64,000 nucleotides of DNA, from positions 132,783,475 through 132,847,474 of the forward strand of contig OZ005651.1 in assembly GCA_963930645.1 (NCBI GenBank). The letters are read 5' to 3'. A program made the translations under genes and the position numbers. The stretch's first letter is position 1. Every line of letters starts with the position of its first letter. Under the pieces are notes generated by a model. The model made no database searches, was not told where the DNA came from, and saw only the letters and a list, made by a program, of their open reading frames with translations. Shown here piece after piece: positions 14,856 through 27,638 of this stretch. The stretch is from Salticus scenicus. Taxonomy: Eukaryota > Arthropoda > Arachnida > Araneae > Salticidae.

Positions 14856-15717
14856 GTATCATTTCTAACTTTCGTATAATTATTTAGGAGAATATTAGAT
14901 ATTCCTGAAAGTCACTGTTTAATTATATTATATAAATCATTTCCACACTTACATTTGCATGAAAAATCAATACCTAATATTTCTGATTTTTCCAGTGTTA
15001 ATTGTATAATTATATTTTTTGGATTTTGCAGTTTTAAAAAAGAATCTTCATATTTTATATTAATCAGTTTTTGAAAAATTTGAAATGCATTTACTATAAT
15101 AATAATTAAAATATCCTGGGGCCATTTGAGCTGACCTCTATCAATGACCATCAAGTATTTATAAACATCTTCAGGATAGTCTACATCTAATATTTTATCC
15201 TTAACTAACAAAGTAATGCAATCATGACATTTTAGTTTATTAGATACTTTGTGTGCAATGTAACCGCCTATGAATATTAATACGGATAAAATTTCATTAC
15301 TTATTTCTATATCGTCATTACTATTAAAAGTGTCATAAAATATTTTTGGAATTTCAATCTCCACTTTTTTCGTCTGCAAATATGTACTTGAGATCTTTTA
15401 TTTGAAACTTTCCATTTTTTTCGGAATACATGCTAATTAAAGTTAGTATTTTTAATTTGGATTCGGATTCCATTACCTGCATGCAAAACGATATCTGTCT
15501 TCAATATGAAATCTATATTTTGCCTTTTGTCCCGTTTGAAAGGAAAAAACATTAAGATTTTAAAATAAATAATGTGATTCTGCGTATATCACTAGCTTAT
15601 ATGGTTCACATTCGAGGAAGAAAACCAGATCTCGTTTGTGACGTCACAGCGATTTCAGATGTCTAGGAGCCGGCCCGGTGGAAGAAGGGAGAAACGGCGA
15701 CTTCTCCGAAGGCCCCG
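13125..15717 (-). mobile_element. P-element/THAP9-like transposon, mostly internally decayed
   Basis: Long inverted repeats begin CGGGGCCTTCGGAGAAG at both ends and run about 100 bp with interruptions, including the shared GTGACGTCACAAACGAGATC. A 7-bp duplication ATGTAAC flanks it at 13118-13124 and 15718-15724 (P elements usually make 8 bp). It contains a C-terminal transposase frame. Confidence 0.82.
14912..15379 (-). pseudogene. P-element/THAP9-like transposase, C-terminal fragment
   Basis: A 155-residue frame without stops contains LSVLIFIGGYIAHKVSNKLK, then CHDCITLLVKD, then IDRGQLKWPQDILI and LINIKYEDSFL. The GYxxHKxxxxxxCxxC block and the (D)RGGLxxPxD block are typical of the C-terminal region of P-element and THAP9 transposases. 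The THAP DNA-binding domain, GTP-binding domain and upstream catalytic residues are not visible in the rest of the element. The frame's long intact state suggests fairly recent decay. Confidence 0.75.
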
Positions 15718-15843
15718 ATGTAACACCGTCAAAAATGACGGAATGTGAAATCAATTGAGGTAGTGAATCAACGAAGGCTCTGCCTGTTTCGTTATGGACA
15801 CTACATTTATTGGAAACTCTTTTCTATATCGTTTTCTATATAC

Positions 15844-16145
15844 AGTAGAGCCTCGATTATCCGAAGTAATTGGGAGCGAACTTACTTCGGATAATCGAAA
15901 CTTTCGGATAATCGAGAATTCATCAATAATCATCTAAAATATTTATCAGCACTCGTAGTTTGGAAAGGATGGCTTGCATACAAAAGGAATGTGGAAAAAA
16001 AAAAAAACTTTAAAAATACATGTTTGTTAAGAGAAAATTTTGGATGATAGTAGAAAGTGAAAAAAAAAGTGAAGAAGAAACCGACTTCGGTTAACGGAGA
16101 GTTTCGGTTAATCGAGGTGAGTTTCGGTTAATCAAGGTTCTACTG
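15844..16145. mobile_element. pogo/Tigger-like MITE
   Basis: It begins CAGTAGAGCCTCGATTATCC and ends with GGTTAATCAAGGTTCTACTG; both sides are flanked by TA. TTCGGATAAT and CGGTTAATCGAGG phrases recur internally, as in other pogo-type MITEs. Confidence 0.8.
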
Positions 16146-16529
16146 TATATATATATATATAATCCATGAAATTGCTCAAAAGCCCGCTTCCTTCGCCGCT
16201 GTTTTCGCAGCGACACATTCCTTTGCAGACTCTCGGGTGCCTGTCCCTATTGCCTGTGACAATAGGCCTGTGAAATAGGCTTCCATTTGGGTACTTATCA
16301 GGTGACAGTTTCAAAACGGTCAATATCGAAAAAATTGAAGTAGCAGTTTTATATTTGAATCGCAGTTACATATGAACAACACTATACGTGATGTACATAA
16401 TATTTTCTTTCATGATATTTTCTACATTTATTTGATTTATTCCATCAACTATAAAATGTCAACAGTTTTATGCCAAATATAATATGCTATGATCGGCTAC
16501 ATCTATCGCATGAGACACGACTTCCATTA

Positions 16530-18450
16530 CCCATTATACTCGCATTATATGCACTTTTTGGCAATAATGTGATCAGAAGACATAGAACTGACCTAAAGAA
16601 ATAGACAACTAAAAATGTTCCGGTAAGAGAAAGTTAATACCTACGTAAAGACATATAAAACAGAGTTTACATAGCGATTTTTTTTTTTTTTTTTTCTTGA
16701 AACACTAATTTCCAAGATCTAAAACTGATCTGTCTGATCAGGGTAACTATTAATTTTCCTGTAATAACAACGTAAAGCATGAGAAAGTATATATAAAATG
16801 GGTTTATGTAACGATTTTCAAGAAAATCGTTAGAGCCGTTTTTGAGATACCGACTTTTACCAAAACTTGGCATATTCATTTGTTGAGTGGAAAACAACAA
16901 TTACATACAAAAGGACATTTAAAAAAGGTTTAAGATTGAAAGTTTGAATAAAATCCGTACAGCTGTTTTGAAAGGAACGCACTTGCAGTACCTGAAATTT
17001 AGCTATTTATACAGGACGCCTATCAATTTTTCGGAACTAACCAACTATATTATTCGAAAGGGAGCGCTTATACATTAATTTTTTAAAAAAGTCGTTAGAG
17101 CCGTTTTTGAGATACGGACTTATGGTCGCACTTCCGGTTTCGGATGTCCTACTTCCAGTTTACCCATTTTCACCAAAATTTGAAAATTTAATCTGTGCAC
17201 CAGACCTATCTCAATTCTGAAGTTTCTTTGTTCTATCTGTATTAGTTTCCGAGATATAACAGCTAGAAAATTCCCCACACACATATACACGCACACTGAC
17301 CAATTGACAAAAACCACTTTTTTGGACACAGGAGACCTTAAAACATGTAATTGAGGTGAAATCTCGATATCGAAATTTTTGACCGAATACAATACTTCCA
17401 TTACCTACGGTAGTCGGGTAATGGAAGTAAAAATCGAGTAGGTTTTATCCTTTGTTATTTTAAGAAGTAGATAGAAAATTAAAACTTCAAGCTTTAGGCA
17501 CGGAAAATTGAAGGAGATTTTCCCAAATTAAAGTAATAATAATAATAATAAACTTTTTACTTTCATTATCCGACTGCCGTAGGTAATGAAAGTATTGTAT
17601 TCGGTTCAAAAATTTCATGTCGAGTTTTCACTTGATTTACGTGTTTTAAAGTCCAAAAAAGCAGTTTTTGGCAATTGGTCAGTGTGTGTGTATGGGGTGA
17701 ATCTTTTGACTGTCATATATCTGTGAAACCAATAAAGGTAGAACAATGAAACTTCTGAATTGAGTTAGGATCTGAGGTGCCGATGAATTTTAACTTTTGG
17801 TTGAAATTTGGAAAGCCGGAAGGGAGATATATGAAGCCGGAAGTAGGACCCTAAGTCCGTATCGCAAAAACGACTCTAACGATTTTCTTCAAAGCTGCTA
17901 TATAAACACCATATAAGATTTCCTTTCGTATGTAATAGTTGGTTAGTTCATGAAAATGAATTTGAGGTCTCGCAAGTGCATTTCTTTAAAAACGGCTGTA
18001 GGAATTTTTGTACAAACTCGCCATAATAAATCTCTTTTAGATACCCTTTCGTATGTAACTGTTGTCAATAATTGAGTTTGAAAAACTTTGGTGGATGTCG
18101 ATGTCTCAAAAACGGTTCTTACGATTTTCTTGAAAATTGCTACATAAATCTCATTTTAGATATCCTTTCGCATATATTACGTGGCTATTACAGGAAAATT
18201 GACAATCATCCTCATTAGGTAGGTCAGTTTTAGATCTCGGAAATCAGTATTTTTTAAAAGCGGCTCTACCTTTTTTCTTTTTAACTTGGTATGTAAACTC
18301 TGTTTGTATAACTTTACACATGTATCAGTTTTCTTTCGCTGGAAAATTGTTAAGTGTCTAATTTGTTAGGCTAATTTTACGTTTTTCGACCTTACATTAT
18401 GTCAAAAAAGTGCATATAATAAATGTAATAGTAGGTAATGGACTTTTTTT
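16530..18450. repeat. 1.9-kb imperfect palindrome (foldback repeat)
   Basis: Inverted arms: the outer phrase ATTATATGCACTTTTTGGCA near 16537 matches the inverse near 18395-18420, and the inner phrase CGGTAGTCGGGTAATGGAAG near 17409 matches the inverse near 17560-17595. Between are phrases on disrupted TTGAGATACGGACTT and CGTTAGAGCCGTTTTTGAG, also repeated. No coding capacity is evident. Related single-arm copies occur at about 10420-10640, 11160-11330 and 45440-45660. Confidence 0.7.
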
Positions 18451-20400
18451 TTTTCACCAGATGTTTTCGAAATGGTAAAATTATCTAACTGTACATTAAA
18501 AATATATAGAAAGCATTATATACCGTCCCAAATTAACTAAAAGATTATTAGTAAAAAGTATAGGCATTAAAAAAAGTAGGTATCCTAGATTTTTTTTTTC
18601 TTTTTTTAAATAAGAGAGAGAGATATATATAAGAAGAACAATTACACGAAAAAAATCATCGCTGAATAGAAACAAAAATTTAAAAGTTGCCAATGGGGTC
18701 GTATACTAAAGGTGTAACGCAAAATGGTCTAGATATTACGATTATTTATTTTTTTTCTTTTCTAAATATATATATCTATATATAAATATATACTTACTGA
18801 TTTTTAGAATAATATTTCGAAATAAAAAGTTTTAAATAGTACTTATATAATATATTTCAATTAGGCAATAAATATGAAGATTTCTTGAATTTCATTTTTC
18901 TACTTTTGGTTTATGTTATGCACTAGTAATATCCCTATTCAGTGAAAGGTAAAGCGGCGAATAGACGTGCAGAGTGCCGCAGGGGTAAATAAGTGAAGCG
19001 AGTAAGGGGCAGAGCACCCTAGTAATAAAAAAAAAAAAAAAATCTAACGATTGCTCTGCTTAGGAAAAGCTATCACCAAATTGAGAAAAATTTCACAATC
19101 AAATCGTACCGGTACATATATATATATATGTTTGTATGTATTATCATTACTATTATTATTATTTTATTTTTATTTTTCGCGTGTAAATGAATTTATGCCA
19201 GGGACAAAATAAATTAATTTTATTTAAATGCTCAATTATGAGTCCTTGAGTTATTTCGCATCCTTTTGCGTTCAGATTTCGTAAAGAGGTAGTCGGAGAC
19301 ACAAACATTTTTTTTTTTTTTTTTTTTTTTTTGTAATATATATATATAAAAAAAAAGTATTAGATTTTTAAGCAAAGAGTTCTCTCTCTCTCTCTTTTTT
19401 TTTTCTTTAATGCATTTGGACTCTGAAAAAGAAAAATTCTGTGTGGACCCAGAAAGTATGTTTTAACGACACCATTATCTCCCTTCCCCTTTCGACATGA
19501 ACGATATCATCAATCAATCTTAATGACTTCCCGTAAGTTTCGCGGGGCGTTTCCGATGGGAGGAGGAGAAATCTGCTGAAATTGAGGTTCTTCAATTTAA
19601 AAATTAAAGTTTCTTATATTCTCAGTAATTGAGATTTAAATAAAACAATTTATAAAAACATTAATAAAAAGCTTGGTTTTCTTGAGAAAGCGACACGCTA
19701 TACAGATTTCAGATATTGCAATTTGTTGATAAGTTAGAGGCTAGTAAAGCAACACAAGTGTATTTTTCGCATTTTACAGCTTAAAAATAAAGGGTTAAAA
19801 ATTAAATATAACAGTTTTTGTTTCACGGGTCTTCAGTGTATGGTTGTGAATTTTCTGATTGTGAAAACAGAATTAAAAAAAATTCATTAGGTAATGTGTA
19901 ATTCTATAAACAAATTTCGCCATAGAATAACATAGGCTTTGGATGACCTTGACGATCCGTGATGCACTCCCTTAAGCTGCGCTACAGCGTCGCATGCTCA
20001 TTCAATGGCAGCCAAACTTTAAAATTTTGCATTTTCCATCGAAACCTATATATGTCAATTTGTGTCCAGTTTGCATTACTCCTTCTTGGTGAGTTTATTT
20101 TATTATTTTATTATTATTATTGTTACGAGTATATTTAAAATTTTATAAAGAAAAAAATATGTTTTCAATGCTTGGTGCGATATGGGTTAAGGATGTTTTA
20201 GCCTTTAAAATTATTTTTATAAATATATTTTAATTAGGAAATTACATTTTCATAGAAATTATAAAACAAATCGTACAGTTTCAAAGAGTTAAACTGACCA
20301 GAACTGGTAAGTACGATTAAAATTATTTAATGTTTACTTCATGATCCCTTGCAATAATTTATCCGAAAAGATTTAGTTTATGCATTGTTATGTGTATATA

Positions 20401-20618
20401 CGAGGGGAATTCAAAAAGTAAAGGCACATTTCCATTTGCAATTTCTCTATCCAGGGATTGGCAACACTGCTAGAAACCAGCGCTGAGTGAGTGTAGTTGG
20501 CAGCACTTCGAGACAACGTGTCACTCGTATTCCTGCATTATTCGTTGGAGTGTAGCATTCTATCATTAGAATAAGTACAGCTTTTCTCAAATGTGCCTTT
20601 ACTTTTTGATTTCCCTCG
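20401..20618. mobile_element. mariner MITE
   Basis: The 218-bp element starts CGAGGGGAATTCAAAAAGTA and ends with an inverted copy (TACTTTTTGATTTCCCTCG). TA duplications are at 20399-20400 and 20619-20620. The interior is not coding. Confidence 0.85.
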
Positions 20619-22204
20619 TATATGTATATAATTTTTTCAGTTCGTATATTATATCACACCTACAAAATAAAATAAAGGAAAATTTAAGTTTTATTGATGT
20701 CCAGTATAGCCACGATGGCACTTTTGAATTAAAAAATATCGCACACGTTTCAAAGAACGCTGCTTGACCAATCTAAAATGTATTCTCTAAAAAAGCATTT
20801 AAGTATAATACCAAAAAACCGAAATCAACGATAGCTAAGATGATGTAAAAATGATAACGTTTTATCATTATTAATTTTTATAATACTTTTTTTTATTAAA
20901 AAATTTCCGGTGTGAAGCAGTAAAATTTTGTCGAATTTTTTGTGGGATCATATTTTTATTTTTCTAGATTTACAGATAAACCCCTAACACATTTTTGCTT
21001 ATAACTCTATGAATATTAAAGTTAAATATACAAAGTGTATACTTTTCCGCATTGCCAGACTCTCAGGAATTCAATTATGAAGTCAAAATTGAGTGTTGCT
21101 ATTGAAAAAAAATCAAAGTTGGCGCTCATTTCAATATGTAGATGACTCCTAATACAAAATATAACATTTTCAAAAAGTGCACTTAATTTCTTGTTGAATA
21201 GCGTCTATTAGATTTTTCTGCGTCAATTAGTAACGAAATTACAGCGAATGTTGCGGTTTTTTCTTTTTTTTTCCCCGACTGTACATTCTGCAAATTACAG
21301 TTATAAAATTTACCAGGTAATAGAAAATCTAGTTCAGATTTGAATTATGTAACAAGATTTTTTCCCCCTTAATGTTAAATACATAATCTGAATTCAAAAT
21401 TTAGTATCTTGAAGCTTCTGGAAATACATACAGTAAAATCTAGAGATGAACCAGGTATAAATTTTACCGGATCTGACATTACGAATATTCTGCCATGAGT
21501 TTGTAATGCTAAAATAAAAGGCATTCGTCGATTAGAACCTGCTTATGTCTTCAAGAATAACTTAAATCCACGCAAAAACGTCGACAACTTTTATTACAAT
21601 ATTATTATAGGCTATATCATTAGTTTGCTTTGAAATCTCTATGATGGTATGTCATACATAATGGCCAAAACCTTTGTATTTTTGGACGTTATAAATATGA
21701 TTTTCGTAAATATCTCCAAAACCGAAATTAGTAGTTATACCAAAAAGGGAGGTACAGAACTACACTCCTGCTCAAAAGTTCAGCAAGATTTGCAAACGAT
21801 CAGGTTTTTTTTTTTTTTTTTTTTTTTCAATTCAAAAACTTATCTATCGATGAAATGTTTTAAATCATTGGGTATTTAAAGAACTGGGTCTTTCTCAAGT
21901 TTTTCAGTGAAGATTGTTTAAGACAACATTTAGGGGGCCGGAAACAAATTGAGTAAAATCAACAATGTTTGTGATTACCCTCACCCTGTACCGTTAGATG
22001 AATGAAATGAACTGTAACTTTAGGATATGTTAATACAGACCCAGTTTAATTAGTGGATGAATTTGTGTGACGATAGCATATTAAATAGCGGAGATATAAG
22101 CATTTATTTTAAAACTCCGAAACAAATTAGCATGATTTTTATTTATAATATACAGAGTTTTTAACGAAAATTATTCCCACTTTCAGATAACTTGGAAAGA
22201 CACT

Positions 22205-22777
22205 TTTAAAACAATATACTGCATGCAATCGGAATACAAATATCTCATGAAATATGAACATTTTTATGAAAAACGTTTTCACTGCGCATGTGCGAAATAA
22301 TTTTTTCTTTTTTGAATAGAGTAAAAATTAAGCAAATTATACGCAAAAGAACGAGCTAGGATTTAGATATTTTCCCAAGAGTTGAAATTTCTTAAGGGGT
22401 ATTTCTCATGCCGCATAATTAATTTAAAGATCCAATTATTTTAACCACTTAGCAAAAGTTCTTTTTTGTGAAAAACCCCTTATAAGCTTGTAACTCTAAC
22501 ATATTTTTGTTTATTTGTTAAGATTTGGGAGATAATAAGAGATATTTCACAAAAAAAAAAAAAAAAAAAAAAAACTTTTACTAAGTGGTTAAAATAATTG
22601 TGGTTCTTTAAATTAATTACGCGGCATGTGAAAAACCCCTTAAGAAATTTCAATTCTTGAAAAGTATCTCAAATCTAGCTCGTTCTTTTTCGTATAATTT
22701 GCTTAATTTTTACTCTATTAAAATGCACTTTTGAGTTTTGACAAAAGTTGCCCAATATATCTAACTTTCAACCTATG

Positions 22778-22828
<51 letters not shown>

Positions 22829-22918
22829 ATCTTTCGCACATACGCAGTGGAAACTTTTTTCATAAAAATGCTCTATTTCATGAGATATTTGTATTCCGAT
22901 TGCAGTATATTGTTTTAA
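22205..22918. repeat. Foldback repeat of about 0.7 kb with an (AT)n tract in one arm
   Basis: Arms of over 250 bp: AAAACAATATACTGCATGCA at 22209 matches the inverse ending near 22917, CGCATGTGCGAAA matches TTTCGCACATACGCAGTG, and TTTTAACCACTTAGCAAAAG matches TTTTACTAAGTGGTTAAAAT. The turn is an A-run at about 22550-22575. An (AT)n run at about 22781-22826 expands the right arm only. Confidence 0.85.
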
Positions 22919-23280
22919 CCCTTTCGTGGGCCATTTATTTCTCTTTTGAATTTCTACCAGATTTTTATATTTTATTAACAATTAAACAATAGCATTTAAG
23001 GAAATATATTTTATTTTGCCGAATTTGAATTATTGTTTATTCCAGACATTATCATTTTTGAAATTTTATTTATTACACAAATTAGATAGTTACTGGCATA
23101 AAATGTGCAGAAATATACGAAAGAAAAAAGTGTTATTACAATAAAAAATAGTGTTTTACTCATATTTGCAGTAGAGTCGTTGAGCAGTACAAATGTCATA
23201 TCAAAACAGGTGTCATACGTAGCAGAACAAATCTCACACAAGCCTTTCAAACTAAAAATTTAAGTAAAAAAACATTTTTT

Positions 23281-24058
23281 AACAGTAGAAGCTTTTTATT
23301 GTGGAACCCTGAAAAGCATAAAATAAAAATTTATTCTTGCAAAGACATGCTATAAATAAATGAAAGTTTCAACACTAAGAAAAGTTTACAGAAAAATATA
23401 GATATTTCACTTTTGCAACAGATGAAAATTTTTAAATATTCAAAGTATTTTAAAAGCTATCGAGACCAATATTCTTAGTCATTAGTTTCTACATAAGTAC
23501 TTGTTAAACCATAAATTTCAAAGGTCTCAAAAGTTTTCATGCGTAATTCAAATATTCTCACTCAATTTATATATATATGTATATAAGAGGGAATGTTAGA
23601 GAGAGAAAATTACCAATTTATGGTAAATAGTTTCCCTAAATTTTAAGATTAATAATTTAACAATCCTCTAATTAAGTGTAGTAATTAACTGATAAAAATA
23701 TATTTCTTTATCTTCGTGTAACATAGACTAATTTTTAATTAACTAATTATAAATAAAAAATTTAAAAACAATTTTATAAATTTGTATAAAAAATTATAAT
23801 TAGTATAAAAAGATTAGAATTTACAAGACTATGTTTATGAATGTAGTCTTCTTTAAACCATAAATTTCAAAGGTCTCGAAAGTTTTTAAAAATATTTTGA
23901 CTATTTAAAAATTTTCATCTCTTGCAAAAGTGAAATATCTATATTTTTCTGTAAAATTTTCTTAGTGTTTAAACATTCATTTATTTATAGCATGTCTTTG
24001 CAAGAATAAATTTTTATTTTATGTTTTCAGGGTTCCACAATAAAAAGCTTCTACTGTT
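23281..24058. repeat. Foldback repeat, arms of about 180 bp
   Basis: AACAGTAGAAGCTTTTTATT at 23281 matches its inverse ending 24058, and GCAAAGACATGCTATAAATA matches its inverse near 23983. A third phrase, ACCATAAATTTCAAAGGTCT, occurs twice in direct orientation (about 23510 and 23857) between the arms. The loop is AT-rich. Confidence 0.82.
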
Positions 24059-24630
24059 ATTATTATTATTTTTATTTATTTATTTATTTATTTTTACTTA
24101 AATTTTTGTTTTCTGCTTTTTAGTTATAAAAAAAGCTTCTAAAAAACGAATAAAAAAATTCTAGGGTGCAGTTTAGACTTTGAAAGATTTTCTTTTATCA
24201 ATCCCAGCCTAAATATCGCTTGACATTAAAGATTAATCTGATACATTTTAAATGGGTGTTCTTTGAAAATAAATGTGTTTGAAAGAAGAAAAAAATTCTT
24301 TATGATGTCTGAAACTAAATTACTTTTTTAAAAACAACTCGTAACTGAAATTAAATTTTTTTCTTCAAAGAAAAATTACTTTTTCTCGCGCAAATTAATC
24401 AATTATTTTTTCGAAGATAAAAAAATTTTAATTATTTTTTCTTTTAACATATTAATATGATTTATTTTTATTTCTCAAATAAGTTTTTTCTTTCACAAGT
24501 AAATTATTTTTACTTTTTCTTACAAATAATTTTTAATTCTTTTTTTCTTTTAATATATTAATATTTTTTATTTTTATTTCTCAAATAAGTTTTTTCTTTC
24601 TCAAATAATTTTTTCACAAGTAAATTATTA

Positions 24631-25582
24631 TTATTTAACTTTTAACCTATTAATAAAATTCACAAACATTCTAAAAAATAACAAGTTTGAAATAAACAGA
24701 AGCTGATATGAAATGAAACAAAAAGATGATTTATTCAAAATTTCTAACAAACCATTTTTTGAAAAATGTTTCTCAAGGTAAATTTCGAAAAATTGCATTG
24801 ACAAAGTGTTAAAGAAATGTACATTATAATGACAGAGACATTTTCTCATGGTTACATTTTTAGCCATTTTAAAAGTGTTCAAATGCAGCAAAACAGATTG
24901 CTGAGATCTTGTGAATTTTTCATGAGCGGTTATAGCATTATACATTCATGTTCAAACTGAGATGGATGGTTAACTACACAACCATTACATTCAAAAAATG
25001 AATTAATATTCGTTTGAATTCCATGACAAACGCAAGACAAATAATGATCTTTAGCCTCATGAAAATTAATATGAGATTCACAATCGATCGACTTGTTTAA
25101 AATAAGAGCAGGGAGATGTTTTACAAGAACAGCTTCCATTAAGCAAGAAGTAATTTCACTTTTCAACTCGACTAATCTGTTGATTTGATCTTTAGACAAT
25201 TTAATTTAATTTAGACAATAATAATAAAAAAAAAAAATCCTGCATTCTTTGTTTTAAATATTTGTTGAAAAAAGCAAAAGTCTTCATCGATAAAAGCGGT
25301 TAACAGTTGGTTGTTTGATAAAAAACTACCATTCACAGAATCGAATTGAAATGATGAAATATTTCTTTGAAATTGAAGCCATGTCATAGGAGATACTATA
25401 ACACCCGTTTTTGTAGGAAATCGATCACCAACACTATTTTCAACGAAACTTCGGATATGCACTCTTAAATTAAATTCCTCTCGTTTTCCAAAATTATTTG
25501 CAAAAAAGTGTTCCTGTTTAAACACCATTCTACTAGGTAGGATCCGGCTGATCTTTTTCCCGAAAAAATTTATCTTAGTCAT
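24631..25582 (-). pseudogene. PC4-like DNA-binding protein with a C-terminal Cys/His motif (Polinton gene)
   Basis: The start ATG at 25580-25582 overlaps the end of the previous frame, giving MTKINFFGKKISRILPSR. Then come FNLRVHIRSFV, PTKTGVIVSPMTWLQFQ and nearby residues, the pattern of the PC4 (transcriptional coactivator p15) single-stranded DNA-binding fold. A poly-A run near 25230 breaks the frame. It resumes as MSKDQINRLVELKSEI and reaches CNGCVVNHPSQFEHEC, a Cys/His cluster that follows PC4-like domains in other Maverick proteins I recall. A last frameshift carries on into the 24631-24945 frame. By family it probably binds DNA during element replication or transcription. PC4 assignment is by pattern only. 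Confidence 0.55.
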
Positions 25583-25800
25583 TGTCTGGGATTTTACAAG
25601 ACAAAAGTTCATTATGATTTGAAGATGACTGTTCATTATTAACAGAAGTTGTCAGTTCGTTATTATGATTTGACGATGACTGTTCATTATTAACAGAAGT
25701 TGTCAGTTCGTTATTATGATTTGAAGATGACATTTCATTAGATGAAAGTTCAATATTATCAGAAGAGGGTTGTTCTGAATCCAAACTAGGCTTTTTCAAA
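25575..25800 (-). pseudogene. Ser/Asn-rich tail frame, probably end of the AlkB-like gene
   Basis: Beyond the Tc1 insertion the minus strand continues KKPSLDSEQPSSDNIELSSN and then two 48-bp tandem repeats encoding the 16-residue unit SSNHNNELTTSVNNEQ, ending CKIPDND. The direct continuation of the AlkB frame is one base out of register, so the link requires a small indel at the junction and is inference. The last codons overlap the ATG of the PC4-like gene by a few bases. Confidence 0.45.
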
Positions 25801-26229
25801 GGTCGAGAAACAAATTACACTCATATTCATAAATTAAGGATAATGCTAGCTGAGGCAAATAAAGGTTCAGAAGCAAAGCAAACATGACTTATTCATAAAG
25901 TCCATTTATTAAACAAAAGATCAAGAACAAAAAAAAAGTGGTTTATGTAAGGTACCATTTATAAGAACTACGATTTTTGCTCCCTGAAGCAATTACAAAA
26001 AATATCTCCCTTACAAAAACTTAACATTACATGGTTGGTATGATGGTTAATACATTGTATGTCTCTCAGATGATGAAATAGAGTCCTTACAACGCCTAGG
26101 AATGCTGAGTATTAAATTATTGATCTAATTTTGGGGACAATTACTCTACTCAGTAAGCAATGATCTCCGATATTCCGGTACACATGTAGGAGGTGGTTCA
26201 CGGACTACACTCGTCGGAAAAGCATGTCC

Positions 26230-27129
26230 TACACATGCTCTATCGGATTCTAGTCAGATGATAATGCTGGCCATTCCATGCGGGTGATAGCTTCAGATTG
26301 TAGGCATCTGTGTACAACGTTTGCACGGTGAGGACGCGCATTGTCATCCATAAACACAAATTCTGGGCTCATGGTACCCGTAAACAAACGTACATGTTGT
26401 TCCCGAGTGATGTCCTGATAAATTTGGCTTATCATTCTTCCGATTTGAATATGCAGATCTGTTCTGGTGCCCAATATGATCTCCCCCCCCACAACAAAAC
26501 GAGCACTCCTGCCCCACAGTAACGGTGTCGTTCAATGATGTTGTTTTGTTGGTAACGGGTAACTGACGTTCTACATATGAAAGTCTGGCGTGAATCACAC
26601 TGCAAGCTAAACCTGGACTCGTCGGAAAACATCACACAAGCTCACTGTGCCGCTGTTCACATTGCATGTTCTCTACTCCAAGTTAACCGCTGGCACAATG
26701 CCTTGCCGTGAGTGGAACACATCTAACAGGCCTGCGAGCATATAGATCAATATCTCCCAAACGTATATACACGGTTTGTCTTGAAATTGTGGTACCTGTG
26801 GCTGCAGACAGCTGACGAGACAGGTCTGATGCTGTTCTTTATCTGCTTATTTTGTCAGTTAATGCCAAATACCGGTGGTCATTCGGCATTGTAACTCGGG
26901 GCCGACCAGTACTGTAACGTCGACAGGCATTTCCATAATTTTGGAATCGTTGCCAAAGCCTAGAGATGACACTTTGGGCGATTCTAAGTTCCCCCGATAC
27001 TTCTATCTGAGTACGCCCACATTCTAGTCGGCCGATAATTCTACCACGTAAAAAATTATCTACATGCGTCCTCTGTGTCATAACCATTCGGTTGTGGCAC
27101 TGAGCGGCACACAGAACGCTTGTGAACAA
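26230..27129 (-). pseudogene. Tc1/mariner transposase, degraded
   Basis: From 27129 it reads an N-terminal helix-turn-helix pair (DNFLRGRIIGRLECGRTQIE, then VISRLWQRFQNYGNACRR) and the GRPR hinge (STGRPRVTMP). The first catalytic Asp lies in FSDESRFSL and the second in FMDDNARPHRA. The last block, PALSSD then stop, then NPIEHVWD, would hold the third acidic residue. Stops and frameshifts are scattered, so it is inactive. The order and spacing fit a DDE/D Tc1 transposase of about 340 residues. Confidence 0.88.
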
Positions 27130-27322
27130 TTTTACTTTTTTGCTCCCATTCCTTATCTACCCCCTTCTTACACTTTCGTCATTGTAACATCATATCGGCG
27201 TCATCTGATGGCTTCCTATAATTTGCATATTATTCTTAAAGATGTGTGTGGTATTTCTACAGGTGAAATTTTTGCATTAAAGTTCGATTTCATTGTGAAT
27301 CTGAATTATCCTTAATTTATGG

Positions 27323-27638
27323 GGGCCGCGGTAGCCCAGTCGGTAGAGCGCCGGCCTCGTAATTGGAAGATTGTGGGATCGGTACTCGAGTCGGCCAAAG
27401 ACCGTCGTGTACACTAATGGTGGCTGGTGCACGTAAAATCTGTCGTGGCTGCAATGTCCTCCATGTTTCCATCAAAAATTATACCTCTGGGGGTCACCAA
27501 AGCGGGAGAGCCATCCCTTCCGTGGAGGGTCAAAATTGTGATGGCATGTCTCCGGACCACCTCTAGGGGTGTGTCCCAGACCGTCGCCAATTGCCCATCT
27601 GCGCAGCACTAGTGCAACGTTAAACCCAACCATCCACC
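27323..27638 (+). repeat. tRNA-derived SINE, full length, inside the Tc1 terminal repeat
   Basis: The 5' end resembles a tRNA (GGCCGCGGTAGCCCAGTCGG holds the A box; a degraded B box GGATCGGTACTC follows; the anticodon-like CTCGTAA suggests tRNA-Thr). The tail contains GTCGCCAATTGCCCAT and ends ACGTTAAACCCAACC. It is flanked by an exact 15-bp duplication, ATCCTTAATTTATGG, at 27308-27322 and 27639-27653; the duplicated site lies in the Tc1 inverted repeat, so the SINE came later. Confidence 0.9.

Noticed and set aside
27323..27400. Possible functional tRNA gene
   Set aside because: The cloverleaf is not preserved beyond the A and B boxes, and the sequence continues into a SINE body with target duplication.
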